Of a stretch of 64,000 nucleotides of DNA, positions 27,601 through 37,565 are shown one piece after another. The notes under the pieces were generated by a model. The model saw only the letters and a program-made list of their open reading frames with translations, had not been told where the DNA came from and searched no databases. The DNA lies in the NCBI GenBank assembly GCA_005877075.1, contig VBPX01000041.1:18429-82428 (forward strand), read 5' to 3'. Numbering within the stretch: the first letter of the stretch is position 1; each line of letters starts with the position of its first letter. Source of the stretch: Nitrososphaerota archaeon (GTDB lineage Archaea; Thermoproteota; Nitrososphaeria; Nitrososphaerales; Nitrososphaeraceae). Both the position numbers and the translations under genes were made by a program.

Positions 27601-28164
27601 CTATTTTATATCAGGATATTGTTTAATCTCTCCAGAGGCATTTCCCTGGGTTTCAAATAATACTTTAATCCTCTTTATTCCATTGATTTCGGAAAGTATT
27701 GCATATACTGCATTTGGTACAAGGTCTTTCCATTCTTTGTTCATTACAATATTCATTCTGATGTTAGTGCCACTACAATTAACTTCATCATAAAATTTGG
27801 GCGGTCTAATATCAAAAGGTTGAGGGCTTCCAGACAAAAGTTCCAAAACAAATTTGTTACCGGTATAAATATAATTAAATTTAGGTACCATGGATCTCAA
27901 ATGTTGAATCCAAATTGAATTATTTTCTAAATTTAAAATTGGGATGATATATACTCTTTTGAGATCAATTTTTTCTTCGATCAAAGAATTGTGAATAAGG
28001 TGTATTCGTTCTCCTGCAGTAAACGGATTTGAAAATGTATAGTTAAATTGAGAACTTCCTATTGCTATTATCAACTCATCACAATCTTCTAATATTTGAT
28101 GGGCAAGATTCAGATGCCCATTATGAAATGGTTGAAACCTTCCCATCATTAATCCAGATTTCAT
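27601..28164 (-). CDS. nadM: Nicotinamide-nucleotide adenylyltransferase
   Basis: Forms NAD+ or NaAD from the mononucleotide and ATP. 187 residues. The nucleotidyltransferase motif GRFQPFHNGHL (about 8-18) carries the H-x-G-H signature; SGTNIRMN stands for the usual ISGTxIR loop. It starts 2 nt after the metG stop, so the two are likely cotranscribed. Together with NadE at 8.1 kb it completes NAD synthesis. Confidence 0.94.
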   Translation of the reverse strand: MKSGLMMGRFQPFHNGHLNLAHQILEDCDELIIAIGSSQFNYTFSNPFTAGERIHLIHNSLIEEKIDLKRVYIIPILNLENNSIWIQHLRSMVPKFNYIYTGNKFVLELLSGSPQPFDIRPPKFYDEVNCSGTNIRMNIVMNKEWKDLVPNAVYAILSEINGIKRIKVLFETQGNASGEIKQYPDIK

Positions 28165-28166
28165 TA

Positions 28167-29843
28167 TTATCTATCATTTAGTTTATTTATTTGCTCTTTT
28201 ATGTTATCTGATTCCACTTTTTTAAATAAAGGCTCAATATCACCTAATTTGTCACCTGGGTTCAATGATATCTCTCCAATTGTGTTCCACCTCTGTTCAT
28301 GAATGTTATCTTGCAATCCAAGTTGTTTCCATATTTTTTCCACTGAAAATGGAATAAAAGGTTCAAGTAATAAAGATAGGGATCTTACCGCATTAATTGA
28401 TACGAAAAGTGTGGAACCTGATCCTTGAGGATATTTCCAAGGTTCTTTTTTCTGAAAATATTGATTAAAAATTGAGGAAAAATTAAGAATACTTTTTAAC
28501 GCCTTGTCAATTTCGTTACTTGCAATAAGGCCACCTACAATTTTACCAATATTTCCTATTTCCTCTAGAGATTTTTTATCTTCATCATCATATTCTTCTG
28601 GCCTTGGTATTTTGTTATCAAAATATTTCTTAATAAAAGTTAGTGTTCTATTTATAAAGTTACCAATATTGGCTATCAATTCATTGTTTATTTTTTCTTC
28701 AAAAGAATTCCAATCAAAGTTGATATCGTCTTGGGAATAATTGCAAATTGATGCAATATAAAATCGTAGGTAATCCGGTTCAAACAAATCCACAAATGCT
28801 CTTAATCCAATATACCAATTTCTGCTCTTAGAAATTTTATGATTTTGAAGCATGAGGTGTCCACGAGTTGGGATTAAATCAGGTAATCTGTATTCTTTAT
28901 TTATCCCGATTCTAATTGCGGGTAAAAAAAGATAGTGATGATAGACAATGTCTTTTCCAATAAAATGATATATCTTGGAATCATTCCACTTTTCTTTTGC
29001 CCTTTGTATATCTCCGACAAGTTCTATAAGGCAAGAAATATAGCATAAATGGTTATCAAACCAACCATAGAACACCTTATCTTTTTTTTCATTGGTATTA
29101 GGAATTGGCACCCCCCATGAGATATCCCTTGTTATATCCCAATCTTGAAGTCCCTCAACAATCCAATTGAGTACATATTTTTTGACATCTTGTTGAAGTA
29201 ACATATTTTCATTTAACCATTTTTCAAGTTCATTTTCAAAATTTGAAAGTTTAAAAAAATAATGATTGGTCTCCTTTTTAACTGGTTCAATACCACAAAT
29301 AGCACATTTTGGATCTAGTATCTTATCTGGAATTCTACCACATTTTTCACACAGATCAGAATATTGATCTGTTGCATCACAGTAAGGGCATCTTCCAACT
29401 ACGTAACGGTCTGGTAAAAATTTCAAGTCTTTTTCACAATAATATTGGATGACTTGCTTTTCATGGATAAGCCCTCTATTTTTTAGAACGTTAAAGACGT
29501 ATTGAACGAAATGTATATTTGTACGAGAACTAGTTTGTGAAAAAGAATCAAAAATTATTCCAATTGACTTAAAATCCTCTAAATCTTTATCATGCCAATA
29601 TTTAACATACTCTTCTGGTTTTATTTTCTTTTTTTCTGTCTCAATAAGTACAGGTGTTCCAAAGTCATCAGATGCACAAAGATGATAAACCTCTTTTCCG
29701 TCTAGTTTTAAATATCTTCCAAATATGTCTGCAGGAAGATAAGTGGATGAAATATGACCAAGATGTATTTCTCCGTTCGCGTATGGGAGTGCACTTGTTA
29801 TAATCACACTCTCAATATTGGAATTTTGCACAGCAAAGGGCAT
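28167..29843 (-). CDS. metG: Methionyl-tRNA synthetase
   Basis: Class I synthetase charging tRNA-Met. HLGH (27-30) is the HIGH motif and KISKSRNW the KMSKS motif. The connective insertion bears two zinc knuckles (CPYC with CEKCG, and CAICG nearby). 558 residues covers the catalytic core and anticodon helical bundle without the C-terminal tRNA-binding EMAP-like domain. Upstream of nadM on the minus strand. Confidence 0.96.
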   Translation of the reverse strand: MPFAVQNSNIESVIITSALPYANGEIHLGHISSTYLPADIFGRYLKLDGKEVYHLCASDDFGTPVLIETEKKKIKPEEYVKYWHDKDLEDFKSIGIIFDSFSQTSSRTNIHFVQYVFNVLKNRGLIHEKQVIQYYCEKDLKFLPDRYVVGRCPYCDATDQYSDLCEKCGRIPDKILDPKCAICGIEPVKKETNHYFFKLSNFENELEKWLNENMLLQQDVKKYVLNWIVEGLQDWDITRDISWGVPIPNTNEKKDKVFYGWFDNHLCYISCLIELVGDIQRAKEKWNDSKIYHFIGKDIVYHHYLFLPAIRIGINKEYRLPDLIPTRGHLMLQNHKISKSRNWYIGLRAFVDLFEPDYLRFYIASICNYSQDDINFDWNSFEEKINNELIANIGNFINRTLTFIKKYFDNKIPRPEEYDDEDKKSLEEIGNIGKIVGGLIASNEIDKALKSILNFSSIFNQYFQKKEPWKYPQGSGSTLFVSINAVRSLSLLLEPFIPFSVEKIWKQLGLQDNIHEQRWNTIGEISLNPGDKLGDIEPLFKKVESDNIKEQINKLNDR

Positions 29844-29962
29844 TGATAGTAAAGAGGAATTAAAAGTATCGTGTGTAACTGGTTTAAATTTGTCTAATAC
29901 CTGATTTTATTGTGATATTATTGAACATTAATTAATTATATCATGTTAGCTGTAATACCCTG

Positions 29963-31180
29963 ATGAGCAATATTGAACTAATTGACAGGGGAAGAAAGTC
30001 ATGGGAATGGGCAAACTTTCACATGGGCATCATAAATGCTATAGTTTCTGGAAATCTTGGAAATAAACCGTTGAAAGGATTGAAACTTGGGCTTTCACTG
30101 CATGTTACAAAAGAAACCTCTGTTTTGGTAATAGCTGCGTTAAAACTAGGATCAAAAGTTTCCCTCTGCTCAGCAAATCCATTATCAGTACAAGAGGATG
30201 TCGCAGCGTTTCTTTCATCAAAGGGAGTAGAAGTTTATGCATGGAAAAATGAGACAGATAGCGAGTATTCGGACAATCTAAATAGAGTTTTAGAAACCGG
30301 TCCTCAGATAATAACCGACGACGGCTCAAATCTGCATATACTTGCACATAATAAAAAAATTCAAGGGATATTGGGGGGAACTGAGGAAACTACATCCGGA
30401 CTTACAAGATTAAGAGCGTTGGAAGATTATGGAAAATTGTTGTATCCCGTTATTGGTGTGAATGAAGCTAGAACCAAACATCTATTTGACAATCGGTTCG
30501 GTACTGGACAAAGTACTGTGAGCAGTATTATTAATTTGACAAATATTCTTATCGCTGGTAAACAAATAGTTGTATGTGGATATGGACACGTGGGCAAAGG
30601 AGTTACGACAAGATTACGTGGAATGGGTGGTATTGTTACCGTAGTTGAGGTTGATCCCATAAGAGCTCTTGAAGCGTATATGGAAGGCTATCACGTAAAA
30701 AAAATTAATGAAGTAGTTGACAAGGCAGATATTTTTATTACCTGTACTGGACAAAAGAATGTAATTAGAAACGAACATTTTAAAAAAATGAAAAATGGCG
30801 TAATACTTGCAAATGCAGGTCATTTTGACAATGAAATAGAGGTAAGAAAGTTATTTTCAAATTCAAGTAGAAGATATTCAATCAAACCGTATTTGGACTG
30901 TCTGCATATTTATGGCAGAAAAATTTTCCTACTATCAAGCGGTAGAGTCGTTAATTTAGTAGGATCTGATGGTAATCCTCCAGAAGTAATGGCAATGTCT
31001 TTTGCAAATCAACTTCTATCTATAATGCATATTTTTAGATATTATAGAAGAATGAAAAAGAAGGTCTATTCTGTTCCCGAAAATATCGATTCTGTGGTGG
31101 CAAAGTTATCACTAAAGTATCTTGGAATAGGTATCGATAAATTGACACCACTTCAGAAAAAGTATGCAAAATCATACTAA
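29963..31180 (+). CDS. ahcY: Adenosylhomocysteinase
   Basis: Hydrolyses S-adenosylhomocysteine to adenosine and homocysteine, relieving inhibition of methyltransferases. 405 residues, the archaeal length. Visible marks: SLHVTKETSVL in the substrate domain, the NAD-binding CGYGHVGKGVTTR loop and the C-terminal KYAKSY tail with its conserved Lys and Tyr. Divergent from metG (120 nt apart). Confidence 0.95.
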   Translation: MSNIELIDRGRKSWEWANFHMGIINAIVSGNLGNKPLKGLKLGLSLHVTKETSVLVIAALKLGSKVSLCSANPLSVQEDVAAFLSSKGVEVYAWKNETDSEYSDNLNRVLETGPQIITDDGSNLHILAHNKKIQGILGGTEETTSGLTRLRALEDYGKLLYPVIGVNEARTKHLFDNRFGTGQSTVSSIINLTNILIAGKQIVVCGYGHVGKGVTTRLRGMGGIVTVVEVDPIRALEAYMEGYHVKKINEVVDKADIFITCTGQKNVIRNEHFKKMKNGVILANAGHFDNEIEVRKLFSNSSRRYSIKPYLDCLHIYGRKIFLLSSGRVVNLVGSDGNPPEVMAMSFANQLLSIMHIFRYYRRMKKKVYSVPENIDSVVAKLSLKYLGIGIDKLTPLQKKYAKSY

Positions 31181-31350
31181 TATAAGATCAATTATTATGA
31201 CTCAAGATTCTTGAAACTGTACTTACCTTAACTTTAACAATTTCAAGGTTCAATTTGGTAATTTAAGGTAATATCATTCAAACTAGGATTGAAAATATTT
31301 CTGCAGATGGAAGAGAGATTTTTCAGGCATTTTTTCATATTTCATCCATA

Positions 31351-31360
31351 ATATTTTATA
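31351..31360 (+). promoter_or_regulatory. TATA-like box for the Rieske gene
   Basis: ATATTTTATA lies 27-36 nt upstream of the ATG at 31387, at the distance expected for a short or absent leader. Confidence 0.4.
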
Positions 31361-31386
31361 AGAGATTAAAACTTAAAAAACTAATT

Positions 31387-31692
31387 ATGACTTGGATGCG
31401 TGCTGCAAATATAGAAGAATTCGATAAAAAAACAGGAAAGGAAGTAAATTTAAGTGGGAATAGAATTGCCATTTTTCGAACAAAAGGAAAGTTTTATGCT
31501 ATCGAAGCATTGTGTAGACATCAAGACGGTTCACTTGCTCCAGGTAAGATAGATGGAGAGGTAGTGGAATGCCCGTTGCATTCATGGCATTATAACATAC
31601 GAACTGGAGAATTATTAGATTATCTGGAAGGTGTAAAATTGAAAACATTTAAAATTGATTTAAAGGGAAAGGATATCTACGTAGATGTTTGA
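31387..31692 (+). CDS. Rieske-type [2Fe-2S] ferredoxin
   Basis: 101 residues, all one Rieske fold. The cluster ligands are seen as C-R-H (LCRHQDGSL) and C-P-L-H-S-W-H (ECPLHSWHYN), the C-x-H and C-x2-H pair. No transmembrane anchor, so it is a soluble ferredoxin of the NirD/oxygenase-ferredoxin type. It probably carries electrons to an oxygenase or reductase. No partner enzyme is adjacent; CysRS follows 41 nt later. Confidence 0.9.
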   Translation: MTWMRAANIEEFDKKTGKEVNLSGNRIAIFRTKGKFYAIEALCRHQDGSLAPGKIDGEVVECPLHSWHYNIRTGELLDYLEGVKLKTFKIDLKGKDIYVDV

Positions 31693-31733
31693 GTTAACTT
31701 TATCATCATAATAATAATTGTTTTAGTTCTAAT

Positions 31734-33140
31734 TTGAAAATTTATAATAGACTTTCTGATACTGTTGAAGAGATTAAGCCAAATAAAGACAACAAGATTA
31801 GAATATACGTTTGTGGTATTACAGTATATGATGACTGTCATATAGGACATGCAAGAACGATAGTGATTTTTGATGTATTAAGAAGATATTTGATCCATAA
31901 AGGATATGATTTGACATATGTACAAAATTTTACAGATGTCGATGACAAGATAATAAATAGAGCAAAAGAGGAAGGAAAAGCTACTGAAGAGATTTCTAGT
32001 AAGTATATCTCAAACTATTTTGAAGACTTTTGTAAATTAAATGTAATGAACGCCGATCATTATCCAAAAGCTACTGAACACATTAACGAGATAATAGAGG
32101 CAATTAAGATATTGAGAGAAAAAAATTATACATACACCACTTTAAACGGGATATATTTTAGAGTGCGGTCATTTCCAAATTATGGTAAACTATCAAAGAA
32201 GAAAATCGATGAGCTTGAAGAAGGTTCAAGAATTGAGATGGATTCCTTGAAAGAAGATCCATTAGATTTTGCCTTATGGAAATTTTCTTCTGACGCTCCA
32301 TCATGGGATGGCCCCTGGGGAAAAGGAAGGCCAGGATGGCATATTGAATGTTCTGTCATGGTCTCAAAGTTTCTTGGTAATGAAATCGAAATTCATGGTG
32401 GCGGAACAGATCTTATTTTTCCACATCATGAGAATGAAATTGCTCAATCGGAAACCTTTAACGAAAAGAAACTTGCAAATCTCTGGATGCATGTAGGAAT
32501 GATTACGATAAACTCTGAAAAGATGTCAAAATCGCTAAAAAATATGATTTTAGTTAGAAATGCCCTTAAAAAATGGGGAGCTAATATTCTTAGAATATAC
32601 CTTATTTCCTCCCAATATTCAAAACCAATGGATTACAACGACGAAATTTTGCATGAAGCGTTACAAAAATGGAGACAGATTGAGCACTGTAATTACGAAC
32701 TTAGGACAACAAAAAATAATGTCAATGTGGAAATAGCCGAATTTGAAAAGCAGTGCAATAATTATCTGAATATTTTTATGTCGTCTTTAGACAGCAATCT
32801 GAATACTTCGTCAGCATTAACTTCCTTTATGAAACTAATTTCATATATTAACAATTTAAGTTCTTCCGAAAAATTAACAACTGCAATGTCAACTCTAGCG
32901 TTACCTTTGGTTAGTACTATGATGAATATTATGGGCATAAAGATAATAGATATCAATGATACTGCCAAAGCAGAAATTGAAAACATGATTGAGTTAAGAA
33001 ATAATCTTAGACTTGAGAAAAAATTTCAAGATGCAGATGAATTGCGAAAAAAGATATTTGAATTATATAATGTAGAGCTTACCGATCATTCCAAATACAC
33101 TTCATGGAAAAAGATTGAAAGTGTCGAATTTGATAGATAG
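31734..33140 (+). CDS. cysS: Cysteinyl-tRNA synthetase
   Basis: Class I synthetase. CHIGHARTI (HIGH at 36-39), a zinc-binding Cys28 and HHENEIAQSE, and the KMSKSLKN motif are visible. 468 residues is normal. It begins with TTG at 31734. Presence of CysRS means tRNA-Cys is charged directly rather than through SepRS/SepCysS. Confidence 0.96.
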   Translation: MKIYNRLSDTVEEIKPNKDNKIRIYVCGITVYDDCHIGHARTIVIFDVLRRYLIHKGYDLTYVQNFTDVDDKIINRAKEEGKATEEISSKYISNYFEDFCKLNVMNADHYPKATEHINEIIEAIKILREKNYTYTTLNGIYFRVRSFPNYGKLSKKKIDELEEGSRIEMDSLKEDPLDFALWKFSSDAPSWDGPWGKGRPGWHIECSVMVSKFLGNEIEIHGGGTDLIFPHHENEIAQSETFNEKKLANLWMHVGMITINSEKMSKSLKNMILVRNALKKWGANILRIYLISSQYSKPMDYNDEILHEALQKWRQIEHCNYELRTTKNNVNVEIAEFEKQCNNYLNIFMSSLDSNLNTSSALTSFMKLISYINNLSSSEKLTTAMSTLALPLVSTMMNIMGIKIIDINDTAKAEIENMIELRNNLRLEKKFQDADELRKKIFELYNVELTDHSKYTSWKKIESVEFDR

Positions 33141-33282
33141 CGAAAGTATTTGAGATTTCTTTTACTATTTGCCAATGACAATCTTGAAAATTTATTGGTA
33201 AATATTGTTTAGTTTACAGAAAGATAAATCAATTGATTATTTGATAAACTATTAATTATTCAAAATATAGATTAAGTCATAG

Positions 33283-33753
33283 TTGAAAAATAAGAAAATA
33301 ATCTTTGCGACTATAATATCAGCCGTGTTGGTTATTTCCATAGGCTTGGCAACATTCTTTAATCCTTTTAAGAGTAATGCCAAAATGTTTAGCGAATCAT
33401 TAATTGTTTTGGTATCAAAGTCACAAGAATTGACAAGAAACTATCAACAAGAAGTTGGAAAGTGGAACATGAAAATACACGATAATTTGACAATGGTTAT
33501 CATTACTGATAAATATCTGACTCAATTTGAAGCACTGGAGGGTGATGCAAAAAATTTAAAGGTTCCAAATGAGTATGAAAATATCAAAGATTCATTTATT
33601 CGGTCGTTGGAATCAGAGGCCGCGAGTTACATACATTTCAAAAACTATTTGATTACTGGAAATAGGAGTGAAGATCAACTCTCAACAGATAATCTGTCCC
33701 TCTCGTATCAATATGAGCAGGTATACTCTGGTTTTCTTTCCAAAAATCATTAA
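33283..33753 (+). CDS. Exported or membrane-anchored hypothetical protein
   Basis: 156 residues with an N-terminal hydrophobic helix (about 5-27) and a helical, charged outer part that resembles a four-helix bundle (FSESLIVLVSKSQELTRNY, FIRSLESEAASYIHF). Starts with TTG. Unknown function. The next gene, also exported, begins 20 nt later, so the two may form an operon. Confidence 0.6.
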   Translation: MKNKKIIFATIISAVLVISIGLATFFNPFKSNAKMFSESLIVLVSKSQELTRNYQQEVGKWNMKIHDNLTMVIITDKYLTQFEALEGDAKNLKVPNEYENIKDSFIRSLESEAASYIHFKNYLITGNRSEDQLSTDNLSLSYQYEQVYSGFLSKNH

Positions 33754-33773
33754 TTTTTATGTAATATGGATCT

Positions 33774-34523
33774 TTGGAGACAAAAATAAATTCCATGTCT
33801 ATTTCAATATTTTGGAGACTTTTAGCAATGAGAAAAAACTCTTTTTTATGTGCACGTGATATATTAATACCAAAAACAGTATTGATTTTTTTCGGCATCC
33901 CGATATTGCTATTAAATAATTCAGCTTACTCAATAGAGAATTTTAAGACTTTACAAACAAATACATTAGTTGATCAAAGTGGAATCATTCATTTATTTGG
34001 TGAACTAAAAAATATTTCAAATGAATCACAATACAGTGTTACAGCATTCGCTAATCTTCATGATAAAAATGGCCAAAATATAGGTAATGGAAGTGGAATA
34101 GCAATGGTAAGATCATTAAATGTCGGGCAGGTTTCCCCTTTAGAGATTCTATTTCTAAATAAAGACCCATCCAAACAATTTTTTGATTATTCTCTAAATT
34201 ATACAAGCAAAGCAGGACATCAGAAGGCCGATAATATAGTTATTACCTCATCAAAATCCAGACCTGATATATTTGGTTATTATTATGTTAGTGGAAGAAT
34301 TTTGAATATGGGAAATCAAACTGCCACAAATGTACTTGCGATAGCATCTTTCTTCGACACGAATGGTAAAATAATTGGTCTATCTAGCGCGATAGCAGAA
34401 CCTACTAACATTACCTCTCACTCTCCAGCTAGTTTTACAATAGTGATGGATGACAAATTACAATCATCTAAAATCAAAAATTATTCGTTAATTGCTGATT
34501 CAGACCAGTACGTTTCAAAATAA
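33774..34523 (+). CDS. Exported protein with two FxLYD-like beta domains
   Basis: 249 residues from the TTG at 33774; ATGs at 33795 and 33828 are alternatives, and the last would put the signal peptide (TVLIFFGIPILLL) at a normal place. The mature part has two similar Ig-like segments: HLFGELKNISNES with FANLHDKNGQNIG, and YVSGRILNMGNQT with SFFDTNGKIIG. This resembles the FxLYD-type domain of cell-surface proteins. Probably extracellular, with binding or structural role. Possible operon with the previous gene. Confidence 0.65.
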   Translation: METKINSMSISIFWRLLAMRKNSFLCARDILIPKTVLIFFGIPILLLNNSAYSIENFKTLQTNTLVDQSGIIHLFGELKNISNESQYSVTAFANLHDKNGQNIGNGSGIAMVRSLNVGQVSPLEILFLNKDPSKQFFDYSLNYTSKAGHQKADNIVITSSKSRPDIFGYYYVSGRILNMGNQTATNVLAIASFFDTNGKIIGLSSAIAEPTNITSHSPASFTIVMDDKLQSSKIKNYSLIADSDQYVSK

Positions 34524-34558
34524 ATTGCAAGTTTATTATTACAAGTCTTGCAGACGCA

Positions 34559-34572
34559 AAAAACTAGTTTTT
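34559..34572. terminator. Short palindrome, possible terminator
   Basis: AAAAACTAGTTTTT is a perfect palindrome 36 nt after the FxLYD-like gene, followed by T-rich sequence around 34595. Archaeal terminators are mainly U tracts, so this is only a candidate. Confidence 0.3.
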
Positions 34573-34651
34573 GTTCTATGATAAGTAGTTCTCGTTTTTT
34601 GGTTCGGCAAGGCTACAGAATTATATAACGCTATTCTAGATTGTATAAAAT

Positions 34652-34801
34652 ATGGAAATATTTCATCCGTCTGTTTTTCTAGCTATGATTCCATATTTGT
34701 TTATTGGTAGCTTCCCTGTATTTGGATTGATATTGGTTACAAAATGGATTTTTGATGACACTAGAAAGAAGAAAAAAATTAGATTGAATTATGGTATTTG
34801 A
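34652..34801 (+). CDS. Small membrane protein
   Basis: 49 residues with one hydrophobic helix (about 8-32) and a strongly basic tail (TRKKKKIRLN). Clean ATG at 34652. No family recognised. Confidence 0.45.
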   Translation: MEIFHPSVFLAMIPYLFIGSFPVFGLILVTKWIFDDTRKKKKIRLNYGI

Positions 34802-34903
34802 AATTACTTTTTCTTTTGTAACTCTTTGTACATGTAGTAAGATATCACAGAATGTAAATATGTGAAAATATATAGCACATCTTTGCAATATTTTATCCAT
34901 ATA

Positions 34904-35035
34904 ATGAATTCACCATCTCAAAAAAAGTGCGCTTTATGTGAAGAGGTGCTACCACTTTCAAGTGGTATAAATATTTGTGAAAATTGCATAAAAAGTGCAG
35001 ACTGTTGTGTTGGATTAGAAAACTTGAGAGATTAA
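34904..35035 (+). CDS. Tiny four-cysteine (zinc-ribbon) protein
   Basis: 43 residues: CALCEE and CENC form two Cys pairs, followed by DCC, so five or six cysteines in all. Likely one zinc site. ATG at 34904, TAA at 35033-35035, just before the convergent HTH-CBS gene (9-nt gap). Function unknown. Confidence 0.55.
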   Translation: MNSPSQKKCALCEEVLPLSSGINICENCIKSADCCVGLENLRD

Positions 35036-35044
35036 ATCTAATTT

Positions 35045-35602
35045 CTATTCTGCCATTTTCAGAGTATCGCTAATAGTTATGATACCAATAACTTCTCCTT
35101 TCCGACTTACCAGTACACACTTGGCAAACCTTACTAGAGGAATTAGTGCCTTGGCAGGCGTGGCAATATCAACTATAGGTGGGGGTGGTTCCATGACTTG
35201 CAGAATAGGTACCTGGTGAATGTTCTTCTTATCGTCGCTTTCAAGTACTTTTCTGGCAAGGATATCCTCGCTTACGATTCCTACAATTTTAAATACATCA
35301 AAAACTGGAATTTGACTAATAGAGTTTTTCATCATTTTTTCTATTGCGACTTCTAATTTTTCATCTTTCTGGATTGAAATCACTTCATGACTACATATAT
35401 CCCCAGCCTTCAGTGATGTTTTTCCTTCTTGAGAACTTAGAACCTCAAATATTTTTCTAGCAGTATCATAGCTGGGTTTACATCGTCCAGATTCAATTTG
35501 GTTTACCATAGATGTACTAATTCCGGATAGTGACGCTAGCTCACGCTGAGTCAATCCCAGTCTTATCCGTCCTTGCTTAATGTACTCTATTCTCGGAAGC
35601 AT
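35045..35602 (-). CDS. XRE-type HTH plus CBS-pair regulator
   Basis: 185 residues. Residues 8-60 form a Cro/C1-type helix-turn-helix (RLGLTQRELASLSGISTS). Residues 65-185 are two CBS domains (VISIQKDEKLEVAIEKM, and a second ending VIGIITISDTLK), which usually bind adenine nucleotides. This archaeal architecture suggests a transcription factor tuned by energy charge or S-adenosyl compounds. Target genes are unknown. Divergent from prf1. Confidence 0.88.
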   Translation of the reverse strand: MLPRIEYIKQGRIRLGLTQRELASLSGISTSMVNQIESGRCKPSYDTARKIFEVLSSQEGKTSLKAGDICSHEVISIQKDEKLEVAIEKMMKNSISQIPVFDVFKIVGIVSEDILARKVLESDDKKNIHQVPILQVMEPPPPIVDIATPAKALIPLVRFAKCVLVSRKGEVIGIITISDTLKMAE

Positions 35603-35697
35603 TTACTCATGATTTATTGCAGTATCATATTTTTATAGTAATAGCATGCACCGCAAAAAAAGAGAATAAAAATAAACAAGATGACATAGCCTTAACC

Positions 35698-35707
35698 TTA
35701 TATTATA
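35698..35707 (+). promoter_or_regulatory. TATA-like box for prf1
   Basis: TTATATTATA about 30-38 nt before the ATG at 35736; the transcript start would fall a few bases before the start codon. Confidence 0.35.
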
Positions 35708-35735
35708 TAGACTTAATGATGTCATACAATTAAAA

Positions 35736-37013
35736 ATGAGTCAAGAGGCCCACAAGAAAAAGTGGGATTCTGTAAAGAGATACAAATTAACCAAGATGTT
35801 AAATCAGTTATCAAGTATTACTGGTCATGGCACTGAGTTGGTTACAGTGTATATTCCTCCGCGTAGACCAATTTTCGAAGTAATAGGCCAACTGAGAAAT
35901 GAGTCTGGGACCGCTTCTAATATCAAGTCTGATTTAACAAGAACACACGTACAGGATGCCTTGAGTAAGACAGTAGAACATCTTAAACTCTTCAAAGAAA
36001 CACCAGAGAATGGACTTGCAATTTTTTGTGGAGCCATTCCAAATAACAAGGGAATAGGAAATGAGAAAATAGAACTTTATTCGGTTTTCCCGCCAAAACC
36101 TATTCAGATTAATCTGTATAGATGCGATGATCATTTTTGGACAGATCATATAAAAGACATGCTCAGAGATGAAAAAGTAATAGGATTACTAGCTATAGAT
36201 AGTCAGGAGGCAGGATTAGGTATCCTAACAGGGGATAGGTGGGAAGTGATAGATACCCTAACATCAGGTGTGGCTGGAAAGCATCGACAGGGAGGACAAT
36301 CAGCAAGGAGATTTGAGAGACTCAGGGAAAATGAACTGAATGAATACTTTCACAGAATTGCAGATCACGCGCAAAAAGTTTTCATCGACGAATATAAGAT
36401 AAATGGATTGATCCTAGGAGGTCCTGGACCAACAAAGGAGAATTTTTTGAAGGAAGAATATCTGGACTATAGACTTCAAAATAATGTAGTTGCTACAATA
36501 GATAGTTCATACTCTGGAAGTGAAGGAGTTAGAGAGATCCTGGAAAAGGTAAATGAGCAAGGCATAATAACAGAATATAGATTATTAGAAGAAAAAAAAT
36601 TAATCAAGAAATTCATGAGCCAAGTTTATTCAAATGAAGGGCTAGCAGTATATGGACTTAATGATGTTCTAAAGTTTTTGAGAAGTGGAATAATCGATAC
36701 CTTGATCGTCACTGATGAAATATCATACGTCCAGTTAGAGGTTAAGTGTAATAAATGTGGAGATGTTGAGGAGAAGTTTGTTGAACGATCTAAATTAATC
36801 AATTTAAAGCAAGATGAGGCTTCAAAAGCCTGTTCTAAATGCGGAAGTGTGGATAAGGTTAGTAGTGAAAAAGATATTGTCGATGTCCTCGAAGAGTTAT
36901 CCATTAATATAGGAAGCAAGATGGAAATTATCTCGTCAAAAACGGAAGAAGGTGCTCAACTAGGGAGTCTGGGAAATATTGGTGCATTGTTACGTTTTAA
37001 TCCCTCGCGTTAA
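35736..37013 (+). CDS. prf1: Peptide chain release factor aRF1
   Basis: Recognises all three stop codons and releases the peptide. 425 residues. NIKS at 62-65 is the stop-codon motif; GGQ at about 186-188 (in KHRQGGQSARRF) triggers hydrolysis. The C-terminal domain has a zinc-like Cys set (CNKCG and CSKCG). Long clean frame with its own promoter. Confidence 0.97.
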   Translation: MSQEAHKKKWDSVKRYKLTKMLNQLSSITGHGTELVTVYIPPRRPIFEVIGQLRNESGTASNIKSDLTRTHVQDALSKTVEHLKLFKETPENGLAIFCGAIPNNKGIGNEKIELYSVFPPKPIQINLYRCDDHFWTDHIKDMLRDEKVIGLLAIDSQEAGLGILTGDRWEVIDTLTSGVAGKHRQGGQSARRFERLRENELNEYFHRIADHAQKVFIDEYKINGLILGGPGPTKENFLKEEYLDYRLQNNVVATIDSSYSGSEGVREILEKVNEQGIITEYRLLEEKKLIKKFMSQVYSNEGLAVYGLNDVLKFLRSGIIDTLIVTDEISYVQLEVKCNKCGDVEEKFVERSKLINLKQDEASKACSKCGSVDKVSSEKDIVDVLEELSINIGSKMEIISSKTEEGAQLGSLGNIGALLRFNPSR

Positions 37014-37021
37014 ATCACAAA

Positions 37022-37471
37022 TTACTTTGCTTTAATATCAGATACCGTCAATGATGATTTTATTTTTTGTGCAATCTTGTTTAGTTCCTCGTCTGATATG
37101 AGGGTTCTAGAGGGCCATCTCCCATTTGGAGAATCGTAGTTGAATCTTGGGATTATATGAACATGAACATGAAGGACAATTTGATTTGCTGCACGTCCAT
37201 TGTTTTGGCCAATGTTTAAGCCCTTTGCATCTAACGCTTTAACAATTGCCTTTGCCAAAAACGAAACCGTGGAAAACAGTTTTCCAATTTCTTCATCTTG
37301 CATTGAAAAAATACTCTCGTGATGTTTTTTTGGTAGAACTAGAGTATGCCCAGTATTTATGGGATATTTGTCCATAAACGCAATATACCGAGAATCTTCG
37401 TAAAGTTTGACAGCTTGTAATTTGTCATCAATTATAGAGCAGAAAATACACGATTTAGTACTCGTTTTCAA
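37022..37471 (-). CDS. HIT-family hydrolase
   Basis: 149 residues with the histidine triad HVHVHIIP near 102-109 and N-terminal cysteines (CIFCSII) as in many prokaryotic HIT proteins. Members hydrolyse nucleoside phosphoramidates and AMP-linked compounds. Convergent with prf1 (8-nt gap). Confidence 0.93.
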   Translation of the reverse strand: MKTSTKSCIFCSIIDDKLQAVKLYEDSRYIAFMDKYPINTGHTLVLPKKHHESIFSMQDEEIGKLFSTVSFLAKAIVKALDAKGLNIGQNNGRAANQIVLHVHVHIIPRFNYDSPNGRWPSRTLISDEELNKIAQKIKSSLTVSDIKAK

Positions 37472-37565
37472 TAAGTAAAATCCATATCTTTTGCTGATTT
37501 ATGTTTTTGTTATGTTTCCTAATTTACGTGACTTTTAAATAGGTCATATTTTTTTCTAATTGTAA

